From the NCBI RefSeq assembly GCF_008086345.1, contig NZ_CP043006.1, positions 248,001-312,000 on the forward strand: a stretch of 64,000 bases of DNA. Reading direction: 5' to 3'. The notes under the pieces are model-generated. The model searched no databases, was not told the DNA's origin, and saw only the letters and a program-made list of their open reading frames with translations. Positions 53,393 to 62,723 of the stretch are shown here, piece by piece (position 1 is the stretch's first letter; each line of letters opens with the position of its first letter). The translations under genes were made by a program, and so were the position numbers. The stretch is from Chitinophaga sp. XS-30 (GTDB lineage Bacteria; Bacteroidota; Bacteroidia; Chitinophagales; Chitinophagaceae).

Positions 53393-54559
53393 TTATTTAA
53401 TCAGTTCAGCTAGTTTTCTTTTCAGATCTTCTCCGCGAAGATTGATGGCAACAACAACGCCTTCGGGATCCAACAAGTAGTTCTGAGGAACGCTTTTTAC
53501 GGAATATAAAAGCGCTACCTCATTCTTCCAGCCTTTCAGGTCGGAAACATGGTTCCAGGCCAATCCGTCCTCGTAGATGGCTTCTAGCCATAGCTCCTTA
53601 TCCCCCGCATCCAGAGAAACGCCGAGCACGGTAAAGCCTTTTGATTGGTATTCGTTATACGCTTCAACTACAAACGGGTTCTCTTCCCGGCACGGCCCGC
53701 ACCAGCTTGCCCAAAAATCAATCAGCACATATTTTCCTCTAAAATCTCTCAGCGACACCAGGTTACCAGCGGTATCCGGCTGTTCAAAATCAGGAGCAAC
53801 ATTGCCAATTTCGACCTTTACGCCTTTCTTCATCAACTTATAGAATTCGATCCCCTGCTTACTGGAACGCACCTTTGCATCAAGCGAATTATAAAGCGCT
53901 TCGATTTCGCTTAGCTCGGGAGATATGAAACTGGCATTGAGCAGGGTAACGGATCCATATTTCGCGTAGCACTCCAGTACAAAAAGACTCATTAAAGAAC
54001 CTGGATTATCCTTGATAAATTTTCTGTAGATATCCATTTGCTCACTGCCAATTGCTGCCAGCTGCTTATCGCTGTTTTGTATGTACTCGCTGGAGGCTTT
54101 CTGTTCTTCCGATGCTGAATTGAATTCGTTATTGAAGCGGTTCAAGACTTCATAGTTAGACTTCAGTTGATGTAGCAGCCTGGAATAGTCTGCCTGCACA
54201 GTACCTCCTGTAACTTTGGCATTCTCCAGCGAATCAGCGCTTATAACAGATATTTCCCCTGGTTCCAGGTAGAAATTGAGTATGGAAGGCATGGCCTCCG
54301 GTTCATCATCGTACTGACCGACGCCATCATAGCTGATTAAAATCGTGGCAGGTTGAACTTCGCTCACTGAACCGCTGAAACGGAATTCGCCGTTTCTAAT
54401 AACCATTGAATCTATCTTATCGTCAACGAATAAATAGGCGATTGCCGGTGGTTGCAACCGGCCAACTTTTGCACGGACGGTATATTTCTGTTGCTGGGCA
54501 ATTAGCGTCAAGGGCAATAAGCATACAAAAAGAATAATCGAAAATTTAATATGTTTCAT
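53393..54559 (-). CDS. TlpA-like thioredoxin with DUF4369-like N-terminus (third locus, proximal copy)
   Basis: 388 residues with a signal peptide (MKHIKFSIILFVCLLPLTLI). DUF4369-like domain about 24-120 (KYTVRAKVGRLQPPAIAYLF, VIRNGEFRFSGSVSEVQPAT), helical middle (about 125-225, rich in Glu, Gln, Lys), and thioredoxin domain with YVLIDFWASWCGPCREENPF (WCGPC, 286-290) and YSVKSVPQNYLLDPEGVVVA. It has the same order of domains and shared motifs (VSDL, LLYSV) as the next gene downstream, so the two arose by tandem duplication. It starts 10 bases after susD, which indicates tight operon membership. Confidence 0.91.
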   Translation of the reverse strand: MKHIKFSIILFVCLLPLTLIAQQQKYTVRAKVGRLQPPAIAYLFVDDKIDSMVIRNGEFRFSGSVSEVQPATILISYDGVGQYDDEPEAMPSILNFYLEPGEISVISADSLENAKVTGGTVQADYSRLLHQLKSNYEVLNRFNNEFNSASEEQKASSEYIQNSDKQLAAIGSEQMDIYRKFIKDNPGSLMSLFVLECYAKYGSVTLLNASFISPELSEIEALYNSLDAKVRSSKQGIEFYKLMKKGVKVEIGNVAPDFEQPDTAGNLVSLRDFRGKYVLIDFWASWCGPCREENPFVVEAYNEYQSKGFTVLGVSLDAGDKELWLEAIYEDGLAWNHVSDLKGWKNEVALLYSVKSVPQNYLLDPEGVVVAINLRGEDLKRKLAELIK

Positions 54560-54568
54560 AAATCAATA

Positions 54569-55975
54569 TTATGGATTGGGTTCTAAAAATGGGTTCGCCT
54601 GCAATTCAGCCACCGGTATGGGAAATAGTGCTGCATTTGCTTTCCAGCCTGGCTTAACGGCTCCTAAAACCTCATCTATCTTTCCGGTACGCTTTAAATC
54701 GATCCAGCGGTTCCCCCATTCACAAAACATTTCAACCTGACGTTCATGCAAGATTGCATCCAACGCTATTTCTCCTGAGTTAGTCTCAACATCCCCAAGG
54801 CCTGCACGATACCGTACCTTATTCAAATCTTCCAGCGATGCTGATATCCTGTCCAGTCTCGCCAATGCCTCGGCACGCACCAGGTAAATATCCGCCAGCC
54901 TCAAAATCATATAATCTTCCCTGGGGGTCTGCGCCTCACTTGTGTTTTTGTACTTATATGGATAGTAATAGGTAAAAATTGTCCCTCCTTCGTCTACCTC
55001 ACTAACGCCCGTCCAATGGACCATTCGCTGATCATCAGCCTCAAACGCAGCCAGGAGTTGCGGCGACAAAGTGTAATTAGGCAAGTAGTTGGAAGTATAG
55101 GGAATGAATGTTGCGGCCTCCGGCGTTTGCTGATAGCTACCATTAGCCGGCAGCTGCCATATGGCCTCTGTGCTGCCGCCCAAAAAAACATCATCAAGAT
55201 GGTCCTCCAAATTGTAATCAGGGGATGCTATCACCTCGCTTGCGGCGTTGACCGCATCCTCATATTGCCCGAGATATAAATAGACCTTTGCCAGTAATGC
55301 CTGCACAACATGGAGGTTTGGACGCGTGTGGCCTTCCGATGGATAATCGGGAGTTAATATCCGGGCGGCATCGTTTAGATCGGTTAAAATAAAATTGAAC
55401 ACTTCAGTTATAGACGCCCTCGGAACATTCCGGGTTGCAGCGTAGTCAACAGATGTAATAATCGGAACACCTCCCCATAGATTGACCATATGGTAATAAT
55501 AAAATGCACGGCTGACTTTCAATTCTGCTATCAAAAGGCTTTTAAGTCCGTCACTGATTGCCTTTGTACCTTCGATACCCTTCAGACAGATGTTGATCTG
55601 GAAAATATTTTTATAGGCATTGGACCAAATGGAGGCTACGGTCTGATTATCCTGCAATATATTGTTATTGAAAAATGAAGGAGCAACATACATATCACTT
55701 CCAGGCACCAGTTCGTCGCTTGTCAGCCCGGTAAAAACGGTCATTACACCGCTGCCGAACTCCGGAACGTTCAAGGATGCGCCATAGTTGCTGTACACCG
55801 CGGAAACGGCGGCAATGATATTTGCGCTATCAGCGAATACCCGTTCATTGGACAGTTGATTGGACGGGTCTGCGGGTATCTCGATCAGCTTCCTGCAGGA
55901 AGTGGTGAAACATCCAATTGAAAGGATTACCAGAAAATATATATTGAGTTGAAGACGATTGTAATGCATGCTCAT
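54569..55975 (-). CDS. SusD/RagB-family outer membrane lipoprotein (third locus)
   Basis: 468 residues. The lipoprotein signal has Cys27 in IGCFTTSCRKLIEIP (or Cys22). SusD hallmarks: FADSANIIAAVSAVYSNYGA, LLIAELKVSRAFYYYHMVNL with WGGVPIITSVDYA, then the C-terminal LRLADIYLVRAEALARLDRI, LNKVRYRAGL and LHERQVEMFCEWGNRWIDLK. Its ATG at 55975 overlaps the susC stop (ATGA), so translation is coupled. An ATG at 55969 is possible. It captures a ligand for the SusC partner. Neighbours downstream are thioredoxins, not glycosidases. Confidence 0.94.
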   Translation of the reverse strand: MSMHYNRLQLNIYFLVILSIGCFTTSCRKLIEIPADPSNQLSNERVFADSANIIAAVSAVYSNYGASLNVPEFGSGVMTVFTGLTSDELVPGSDMYVAPSFFNNNILQDNQTVASIWSNAYKNIFQINICLKGIEGTKAISDGLKSLLIAELKVSRAFYYYHMVNLWGGVPIITSVDYAATRNVPRASITEVFNFILTDLNDAARILTPDYPSEGHTRPNLHVVQALLAKVYLYLGQYEDAVNAASEVIASPDYNLEDHLDDVFLGGSTEAIWQLPANGSYQQTPEAATFIPYTSNYLPNYTLSPQLLAAFEADDQRMVHWTGVSEVDEGGTIFTYYYPYKYKNTSEAQTPREDYMILRLADIYLVRAEALARLDRISASLEDLNKVRYRAGLGDVETNSGEIALDAILHERQVEMFCEWGNRWIDLKRTGKIDEVLGAVKPGWKANAALFPIPVAELQANPFLEPNP

Positions 55976-58900
55976 AAGTTGATATTTAGACCAAAAGCTA
56001 CCGTTCTCTGCATAGGGAAGTTGAATAAGTTGTTCAGTTCAGGATCCCCGACCTTAAAGCCGGTCAATAAAAACAGATTTTGCCCGTTTGCAAAAATCCT
56101 CGCATCAGCAACGCCTATTTTGCTGCATAAAGCCGCCGGCAGCGAATATGAAACAGACGCCGTTCGCAGTCTTATATACGAGCCATCGCTATATGCGCCG
56201 GACGATTCCCTGAAATAAATTGCTGTACTGTACGCTTCTCCGTATGAAGATGTCAGTTTCTGGATGGAAGAGATCTGGCCTGGCGTGGTCCAGCGGTCTA
56301 AAATGGCAACCGGTTGATTGACCAGCCCTCCAGGCTTTATACCTGCATACAAACCTCTTAGATAGTTTGCCTGCTGCTGGCGCTGAAAGTTGAATAGAAA
56401 ATAAATACTTAATTTTTTATACGACAAGGTGTTTCCAAGCCCTCCTATAAACCGGGGGTCCAGATTGGAAATGTTTTGGTAATCACCGCCCTGTGAGGGA
56501 ACGCCGTAAGTGGGAGATGTAGTAACATCACCTTTGCTGGTATAAAACTCGAAAATGCCGGTTTCCGGGTTCACTCCTTTCAGGCGATAACCCTTTACTA
56601 CATTGACCGACTCGCCGATCGTGTAAAGTACCGCATAGGGAGATTCCTCCAGTCCTGGAAAGGAAATCAGTTTGTTACGGTTACCGGAGATATTCAAGTT
56701 TGTACTCCAGGAGAAATTTTTGCCCGAAATATTCCTGGACGTCAGGCTAAATTCCAGGCCCTGGTTTTGAATGACCGCATTGAAGTTCGATAATACGGAA
56801 CCGAAGCCGGTCTGAGAAGGCAAAGTATAATCTATAAGCTGATTCCCGATCCGGTCGCGATAATAATTAAGGTTAAGCAACACACGATCTTCAAAAAATC
56901 CAAGGTCCAGTGTTGCATTGAACGACCGTTTGCTATCCCAGCCATAATCAGGATTGAACAGGTTCTGTACAAACAGCGGTCTTACCCCCTGGAAATCAGG
57001 CGTAAAATTATCGGGACTGAATAACTGCTGGTATCGGTATGGAGTGGTGGCGTCTGAGCCTACGGTGCCGTAACTCCCTGATAATTTGCCATAGGTAATA
57101 AAGCGGGTAGCGCGCTCGAAAAACGGTTCGTCCGAAAATATCCAGCCAATTCCTATTGATCCAAAATTGCCAAACTGTCTTCCCGGGCCAAAATTACTGG
57201 ATGCATCCCTTCTTCCTGAAACCTGGAAGATATATTTCTGATCATGCGTATAGCTTAATCTCGCGAAAGCCCCGGCATATTTGTATGGGTTATATGAATC
57301 CACCGCCTGTATATTTCCGGCGGAAGCAATGGAACCCATTAACGCCTCATCACTATAGTTGGTGCCTTGCAACTGAACGTTGGAAGTAGTATTGCTTTTG
57401 TATGTCCCCCCTAAAAGCGCGGTTAATGATCCGGCGCCGAAATTCCGTTGATATTCAAGTTGCGGCTCAATATTAATGGTTTCAAAGACGGTATTTGAAA
57501 AAACTGATTTAGACACGGGATTTTCTGACGGATCAATTGTGCTGGCCGGAGTTCGCTGTGTTTCATCACTGACTATCCGGCTGTAGCCTGCATTAATATT
57601 AATTTTGAGGCCATTCCCAATACTATACCCCAGCACGAGCGTGTTTGTCATATTATAAACCTGCATCAGGCTGGGCTGCTTTAAACTAGCTATATGTTGA
57701 ACATAAATGCCGGTATTAAAGCCCTTGTAGTTCCAGGCAGGCTTTCCAGCCTCATCCAAAGGGTCAGGGAAATTGGGAGGCGTTAGTATGGCCGACACAA
57801 GGCCAGCTGATGCTGAAGTGTTATTTTTCTGGTACGAATAATCGGAACCAAATCCGATCGTAAAGCGTTCGTTGGCACTTGCATAATTCACTTTTGAATG
57901 AAGGGTAAACCGCTTGTCTGCAAAGTCGCCGGGAAAGTTATATTCAGCTTTGGTATAGCCTGTTGAAACGAAAAAGGTAGTTTTACCGGAACCTCCGGAT
58001 AAACTTACGTGCGCATCGCTATTATTCGATGTTTTACCGAGATAATACCTGAACCAGTCCGTATACCTGTCCTGATCAAAAAGCAGCAGATCCGGGAATG
58101 ATGCAGGAGGAGCAGTTGCCAGGTCGATACCATCATTTTCCAGGGCTTCCCGCCGGTAAGCCAGGTATTGTTCACGGTTCAGCAGGTCGATCTTTCTCGT
58201 TGCCGTATTAAAAGCGGTATTATAAGTGGCCTGAATTTTTAATTTGCCCGCTTTCCCATTTTTTGTCGTTATCAATATCACGCCATTAGCGCCTTGTGTA
58301 CCATAGATCGCCGTTGCAGAAACATCTCTCAATACGCTTATACTTTCAATATCAGCCGGATTGATGCCATTGAACGGGCTGGAGCCACCAAAGTCATCCG
58401 CGAGCCCGGTATGGCCGCCAAGCGAATACAGTGCGCTGAGGTTTACATTCTGTGCTGCAACAGGAACACCGTCCACGATAAATAATGGCTGGCTGTAGGG
58501 TTTAACTGCACTGCCGGCGTTCTGGGTCAGTGAATTCTGTCCCCTGATCTGGATCCTGATCGCAGCGCCCGGAGCCCCTGACGCCTGGGTTACATTCAAT
58601 CCCGGCACCAGGCCCTGCAGGGCCGCCAGGGGATTTAGCACCGGTTGCTTTTCAATATCCTCGGCTTTTACGGTACCCACAGCCCCTATTCCCAGCCGGC
58701 GGCTTTCAGTACCATATGCAACAACCCGTACTTCATCGAGTACTGAAACAACGGCATCCAGTAAAATATCACCCATCTTCTCACCAGCCGGAAGCTCTTT
58801 TGTTTTGAACCCGATACAGGAAATGATAATGATCGGTTTCTCCCCGGCCGCTTTAATCAAAAAATCACCGTTCGCAGATGAAACGGCAGACAAATTTGTT

Positions 58901-59370
58901 CCTTTTACCGTAATCGTAGCGCCAATGATGGCATTACCTTTCGCGTCCACGATCCTGCCGGTTACTTCCATCGGTGGCATAGGTGCAATCGGGCTTGCCG
59001 GCGAACCACCGACCCTCCTGGATATCACCACAAATTTATCTTCGATGGAATATGTCAGGCGCTGGTTTTTGAATATCTGATCAAGAACCGTTGTCAATTC
59101 AACATGCTTAACATCGATTGTTACACGATCACTTGCTTTCATCAGTTCATCGGAAATAAAGAAATCTACGCCGGCCTGTGCCTTGATCTTTTTAAATACG
59201 TCCGACACCGATGCATTTTTTACGGACAACGTAATTTTTTGAGCATAGCCAGCTGCACTAACCTGTAACAGGGATGCTATTAATATCAGGCTGGTAATTC
59301 GCATTATAAGCAGGATTTTACGGTATAGCCGGGTTGGCATACCAGTTTGTCTGGTACAAATTCTATACAT
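55972..59370 (-). CDS. SusC-like TonB-dependent transducer with STN domain (third locus)
   Basis: 1132 residues from ATG 59370 (MYRICTRQTGMPTRLYRKIL); the frame can be read from a TTG 24 bases upstream, but the ATG has the usual A/C-rich leader. Signal core MRITSLILIASLLQVSAAGY, STN domain about 45-120 (LSVKNASVSDVFKKIKAQAG), CarboxypepD_reg-like about 135-215 (VTGRIVDAKGNAIIGATITV), plug with VRVVAYGTESRRLGIGAVGT and TQGANGVILITTKNGKAG, barrel ending RTVAFGLNINL. Plug and barrel import the ligand, and the STN part signals to FecR. susD overlaps its stop codon. DNA is less GC-rich than the first two loci. Confidence 0.94.
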   Translation of the reverse strand: MYRICTRQTGMPTRLYRKILLIMRITSLILIASLLQVSAAGYAQKITLSVKNASVSDVFKKIKAQAGVDFFISDELMKASDRVTIDVKHVELTTVLDQIFKNQRLTYSIEDKFVVISRRVGGSPASPIAPMPPMEVTGRIVDAKGNAIIGATITVKGTNLSAVSSANGDFLIKAAGEKPIIIISCIGFKTKELPAGEKMGDILLDAVVSVLDEVRVVAYGTESRRLGIGAVGTVKAEDIEKQPVLNPLAALQGLVPGLNVTQASGAPGAAIRIQIRGQNSLTQNAGSAVKPYSQPLFIVDGVPVAAQNVNLSALYSLGGHTGLADDFGGSSPFNGINPADIESISVLRDVSATAIYGTQGANGVILITTKNGKAGKLKIQATYNTAFNTATRKIDLLNREQYLAYRREALENDGIDLATAPPASFPDLLLFDQDRYTDWFRYYLGKTSNNSDAHVSLSGGSGKTTFFVSTGYTKAEYNFPGDFADKRFTLHSKVNYASANERFTIGFGSDYSYQKNNTSASAGLVSAILTPPNFPDPLDEAGKPAWNYKGFNTGIYVQHIASLKQPSLMQVYNMTNTLVLGYSIGNGLKININAGYSRIVSDETQRTPASTIDPSENPVSKSVFSNTVFETINIEPQLEYQRNFGAGSLTALLGGTYKSNTTSNVQLQGTNYSDEALMGSIASAGNIQAVDSYNPYKYAGAFARLSYTHDQKYIFQVSGRRDASSNFGPGRQFGNFGSIGIGWIFSDEPFFERATRFITYGKLSGSYGTVGSDATTPYRYQQLFSPDNFTPDFQGVRPLFVQNLFNPDYGWDSKRSFNATLDLGFFEDRVLLNLNYYRDRIGNQLIDYTLPSQTGFGSVLSNFNAVIQNQGLEFSLTSRNISGKNFSWSTNLNISGNRNKLISFPGLEESPYAVLYTIGESVNVVKGYRLKGVNPETGIFEFYTSKGDVTTSPTYGVPSQGGDYQNISNLDPRFIGGLGNTLSYKKLSIYFLFNFQRQQQANYLRGLYAGIKPGGLVNQPVAILDRWTTPGQISSIQKLTSSYGEAYSTAIYFRESSGAYSDGSYIRLRTASVSYSLPAALCSKIGVADARIFANGQNLFLLTGFKVGDPELNNLFNFPMQRTVAFGLNINL

Positions 59371-59389
59371 TCGTGTTTGATTTGGTTGA

Positions 59390-59499
59390 AGCAACAGGCC
59401 TTAGTTTTCCAGGCGAGGGCATATTGCGTTTTAACGGTTAGTTATTATGATTGGCCGGGCCGAACCTGACCGGGAGTGACTTCATTCCCGGCCTTTTTT
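59390..59499 (+). ncRNA. Candidate cis-antisense RNA in the susC leader, third locus
   Basis: On the strand opposite susC a nine-pair stem (59470-59478 / 59483-59491, one G-T pair, loop ACTT) is followed by CC and six T; a larger stem GGCCGGG / CCCGGCC (59453-59459 / 59487-59493) can form instead. A box TTGATTTG at 59377-59384, one base from TAnnTTTG, lies at the susC start. The RNA would be about 110 bases and antisense to the susC leader. The hairpin resembles that of the first locus (GCCGG-A, TGA, ACTCCCGG on the gene strand). No -33 TTG at 19 bases. Start is approximate. Confidence 0.45.
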
Positions 59500-59540
59500 A
59501 CCCTTCGGACTGCTTATGTTTTTCTCATATTGATCCTGGT

Positions 59541-60674
59541 TTATTCCTCCGGTTGATATTTGGTGACATATACTGTTCTTCCTGCAATCCTGAAATACAC
59601 TTCCCTGCTCTTTTCCATCATCCTTAATACCTGGCTCAGGTTCCGCGTTCTTGATACTGAACCATACCACTTTGCATCCGGGCGCTCGCCCTCGTATATC
59701 ACCTCCACGTCGTACCACCTGGCGATAAGCCGCATTATATCCTCGATGCTTTTATTATCAAACTGAATATCTCCGTTTATCCAGGCCACTTCATCGCCGA
59801 CATCCACCCGGGCAACTTTCAATCCAGCTCCATTTGTGGCTGCCTGCTCACCAGGCTTGATGATCGCCGATCCACCTCCTTTCACCGATACTTTTACAGC
59901 GCCCTCCAATAAGGTCGTCCGGCTCGCCTGCTCGTCATCGTAAGCATTGATATTGAAATGCGTTCCCAAAACTTCCACTTCCTGTGCATCGGACTTGACA
60001 ACAAAAGGATGCCCGATATCTTTCGAAATCTCGAAATAGCCCTCTCCGTTTAATTGTACCGTTCTTTTACCGTTCTCCATCAGGGAAGGCGTATATTTTA
60101 AACTGGATGCCGCGTTAAGATGCACCAGTGAGCCATCCGGCAGGCGTACCTGATAGGTTTCACCCTTTGCCGTTGTCAGTGTGTTAAAAGCGCCATCTTC
60201 CCCGCCCGGTTGCGCGATGGAATACACCAACTGACCATTCGCGGATTTTGAAATGGTAACGCCTGCCTCGCTGGCGAGTTCACCATTTGCAGCATCGTGC
60301 AGCCGGATTTGTTTGCCGCTGGCCAGGGTGAGCGTAGCCCCGGATCTACCAGGCGATACATCTGCTTTTGTAATAGTTTGCGGATAGTTTCCTTTTCCCG
60401 GACCAAGCTGGAAATAATAGAATGCTGCTCCAGAAATAATACATGCCACAACGCCGGCAACTGCTACAGGAAGCCACATACGTTTTACACGGAATTCCCT
60501 CCGCGTCTGGATCGTTTGCCACATTTCAGCCTTTATCCGTTCGATATCCAGATTACTATCTACGGCTTCTTCGCTCCCATATTTCATGAACCAGGCTTCA
60601 ACCAGTAACTTTTCACCCGGTGTGCAGGTTCCCAGCTTGTATCTTTCAATGATTTGGATAGCAGGACTATTCAT
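59541..60674 (-). CDS. FecR-family anti-sigma factor (third locus)
   Basis: 377 residues. The cytoplasmic N-terminus (1-66) has the ERYKLGTCTPGEKLLVEAWF opening common to this group. One membrane span covers 67-88 (WLPVAVAGVVACIISGAAFY). The periplasmic FecR domain holds TAKGETYQVRLPDGSLVHLN and VQLNGEGYFEISKDIGHPF. The DUF4974-like end holds SIEDIMRLIARWYDVEVIYE and VSRTRNLSQVLRMMEKSREV. It should keep the third ECF sigma factor inactive until SusC signals. It lies 126 bases after the sigma gene and 170 bases before susC. Confidence 0.93.
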   Translation of the reverse strand: MNSPAIQIIERYKLGTCTPGEKLLVEAWFMKYGSEEAVDSNLDIERIKAEMWQTIQTRREFRVKRMWLPVAVAGVVACIISGAAFYYFQLGPGKGNYPQTITKADVSPGRSGATLTLASGKQIRLHDAANGELASEAGVTISKSANGQLVYSIAQPGGEDGAFNTLTTAKGETYQVRLPDGSLVHLNAASSLKYTPSLMENGKRTVQLNGEGYFEISKDIGHPFVVKSDAQEVEVLGTHFNINAYDDEQASRTTLLEGAVKVSVKGGGSAIIKPGEQAATNGAGLKVARVDVGDEVAWINGDIQFDNKSIEDIMRLIARWYDVEVIYEGERPDAKWYGSVSRTRNLSQVLRMMEKSREVYFRIAGRTVYVTKYQPEE

Positions 60675-60800
60675 CTTTCTTGCATTTGCGTATCACGGCT
60701 TTGTATTATGACAGATGAATAAGGGGTTGGGGGTACGACAGGAGAGAAAAAATATCTTATCCTTTGATAATCATAAAATTAAATTTTGAAAACAGGGGGC

Positions 60801-61376
60801 TTAACGCAGGAGATAAGCAAGGTAGATCATTAGCCCCAGCCGTAAACGTAAAATCTTTAGCGCCCGCTTAACCTGGGTCTTAACCGTTTGTTCAGATATA
60901 CCCAGGCGCTCGGCTATTTCCCTGTGGCTCATTTGTTCTTTCCGGCTCAATACGAAAACCTCGCGCATTTTCTCCGGGAGCAACCGGATCTCATGATCAA
61001 TAATATCTGTAAGCTCTTTTTGCATCAATAGCTCATCCGCGTCCTGTGCATATTTCTCCAGATAATCTTCAAAAGACCTGATGTAAGATGTCTGATATTT
61101 CCGATGTACAAATATATTAAGCGCTCTGTTGTGAACAGATTTATACAAGTATGAGGAGAGGGATGAATAAAGGTCCAATTCCCTACGTTTGTTCCATAAA
61201 ACAACAAAAATCTCCTGCACTACATCTCTGGCGTCCTGTTCGTTTTTCAGCTTGCGGACTGCAAAGAGGAATAATGGACCACTATACCGGTCGTAAATTT
61301 GCTTAAAAGCGTTGTCATCGCCGCGTTTAAGTAAACCCAGCAGCTCATGGTCAGTATGTTCGCTGTATTTTGACAT
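60801..61376 (-). CDS. ECF-type RNA polymerase sigma factor (third locus)
   Basis: 191 residues from ATG 61376 (MSKYSEHTDHELLGLLKRGD). Region 2: AFKQIYDRYSGPLFLFAVRK and DVVQEIFVVLWNKRRELDL. Region 4: IRLLPEKMREVFVLSRKEQM with helix-turn-helix MSHREIAERLGISEQTVKTQ. It should activate the third SusCD locus. Upstream, a minus-strand TAGATTTG box overlaps one arm of a 14-base inverted repeat, which suggests that the sigma gene itself is regulated by a DNA-binding protein. Confidence 0.94.
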   Translation of the reverse strand: MSKYSEHTDHELLGLLKRGDDNAFKQIYDRYSGPLFLFAVRKLKNEQDARDVVQEIFVVLWNKRRELDLYSSLSSYLYKSVHNRALNIFVHRKYQTSYIRSFEDYLEKYAQDADELLMQKELTDIIDHEIRLLPEKMREVFVLSRKEQMSHREIAERLGISEQTVKTQVKRALKILRLRLGLMIYLAYLLR

Positions 61377-61687
61377 TCACGTCGACTAAACGCCAGACTT
61401 ACTTTTGTGAGATTAAAACTGCTACAATATTAAATAAATTTCAACGAGTTGTGACCGTCCTACTAATTTTTGCATACCGATTCTATAAGTGGCCAAATCT
61501 ACAAAATAAAACAACTTTTGGCCACTTATAATTTATCATAGCCCCATGGCCGGATCAAGCCTAAAAGTTTGGGGAATTGTCCAATACCGCGGCGTCCTCT
61601 TTATACACCATTGACAATCATCAACTTCCCGCCCTGGTTTTCTCCGGAAGAAGTGTTATATTCATATATTAACAAATACCGTATCCA
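61377..61687. other. AT-rich divergent intergenic region with promoter-like boxes
   Basis: 311 bases between the third sigma gene and the plus-strand unknown gene. It contains TACTTTTG at 61400-61407 (+), TAGATTTG at 61494-61501 (-) and a long perfect inverted repeat. No open frame of interest. Confidence 0.6.
61484..61530. repeat. 14-base perfect inverted repeat upstream of the third sigma gene
   Basis: TATAAGTGGCCAAA at 61484-61497 and its exact reverse complement at 61517-61530, spacer 19 bases. Each arm contains the palindrome TGGCCA. No T-run follows on either strand, so a regulator site or RNA structure is more likely than a terminator. The left arm overlaps a minus-strand -7 box. Confidence 0.7.
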
Positions 61688-62467
61688 ATGGCAAAACAAA
61701 CTTCCTTCTTTACCTTCACGGGGAAGGCCGGCAATATGATCGGCTATTACCGAGACGGTAAACACTACTTCCGCAGCATGCCGGAAACCGTCCGGCAGAC
61801 GGCTGCCACCCGCCGTGCCGCGCAGCGCTTCGGCGCCGCCAGCAGCAAAGGCCGTCTTATCCGCAGCGCATTCGCTAACCACCTCGATGTTCGTTGCGCC
61901 GGGGCGCATATCAACCGCCTCAACAAAACGATCATCAAAGGCGGTATCGGCAACACCGGGGCCATTGCAGGCTTCCGCTTCAACCAGCACACGGGAACAG
62001 ACCGCTTCTTTACCGTAGCGCCAACACTCTCTGAGGAGGGCATTTTGCATATTCCTCCGCAGGCACTGCCGCAGTTCAGGGGCATCTCCACACTGGAAGT
62101 AAAAGTGATCGCCTCCCGCATTCATTTCGGGGAACGCCGGGTAACGGGCACGGAAACCGCGATGATCGAGCTGGATACCCGCGAAGCATTTGCAGGCGCA
62201 GCGCTGAACGTGGATGTGCCCGGCAAGGGAACGCTGATCGTAACCCTGCAGGTAAGAGGCATGTGCAGCAGCAGGGCATCTTTTAACCGGAAATACCTCG
62301 CCGCTGATATTATTGCTGTGCAGGAACCGCAGACAAAACAGGCCTTCCACAAACCCGGATACCAGCAAGAAGGGATATTGCCGCAGCGGTGGCCATCACT
62401 GGCGGGCGCTGCGCATCAGCAACCCGCATACACCTCCCCAACCCCGCCAGTCATCCAGCGGGAATAG
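61688..62467 (+). CDS. Unrecognised 259-residue protein (DUF6266-like opening)
   Basis: 259 residues. The N-terminus FFTFTGKAGNMIGYYRDGKH with YFRSMPETVRQTAATRRAAQ resembles a group of uncharacterised Bacteroidota proteins that begin with a Gly-Lys-hydrophobic-Gly motif and an RSxP element. The middle is beta-rich (FFTVAPTLSEEGILHIPPQA, LEVKVIASRIHFGERRVTGT, MIELDTREAFAGAALNVDVP). There is no signal peptide or membrane span. The last 40 residues are Gln- and Pro-rich. An open frame of similar length on the opposite strand is a shadow. No function is proposed. It is GC-rich again, unlike the preceding locus. Confidence 0.65.
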   Translation: MAKQTSFFTFTGKAGNMIGYYRDGKHYFRSMPETVRQTAATRRAAQRFGAASSKGRLIRSAFANHLDVRCAGAHINRLNKTIIKGGIGNTGAIAGFRFNQHTGTDRFFTVAPTLSEEGILHIPPQALPQFRGISTLEVKVIASRIHFGERRVTGTETAMIELDTREAFAGAALNVDVPGKGTLIVTLQVRGMCSSRASFNRKYLAADIIAVQEPQTKQAFHKPGYQQEGILPQRWPSLAGAAHQQPAYTSPTPPVIQRE

Positions 62468-62723
62468 GCCATTCCCCGCCTGAGGATACATTTTGTTAAG
62501 TAACCCATCCATTGAACGTCAAGCCCCTCCCACACTATACTTCCAATCAAAATTCCGCAAGCGCCAGTCTTTGTGGAGGGCTTGCTAATGCCGACATATT
62601 CCCTTCACCAGGATTTATCAACCCGCACTAACTTCAGACCATTTCCACATCAACTCCACGTGCCCAGGTGTGATCCCTCGGCTTTCCTTCGCTTTTCAGT
62701 CAATATTCTGTTCTGCTTTATAT

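Noticed and set aside
46614..61687. Search for a direct repeat of the tRNA-Glu 3' end as an attachment site
   Set aside because: No second copy of the T-arm/acceptor sequence was seen by eye to the right; not reported as an att site.
61601..62368. 255-codon minus-strand open frame opposite the unknown 259-residue protein
   Set aside because: The plus-strand frame has a better start and a recognisable N-terminal pattern; the minus frame is Cys- and Arg-rich.
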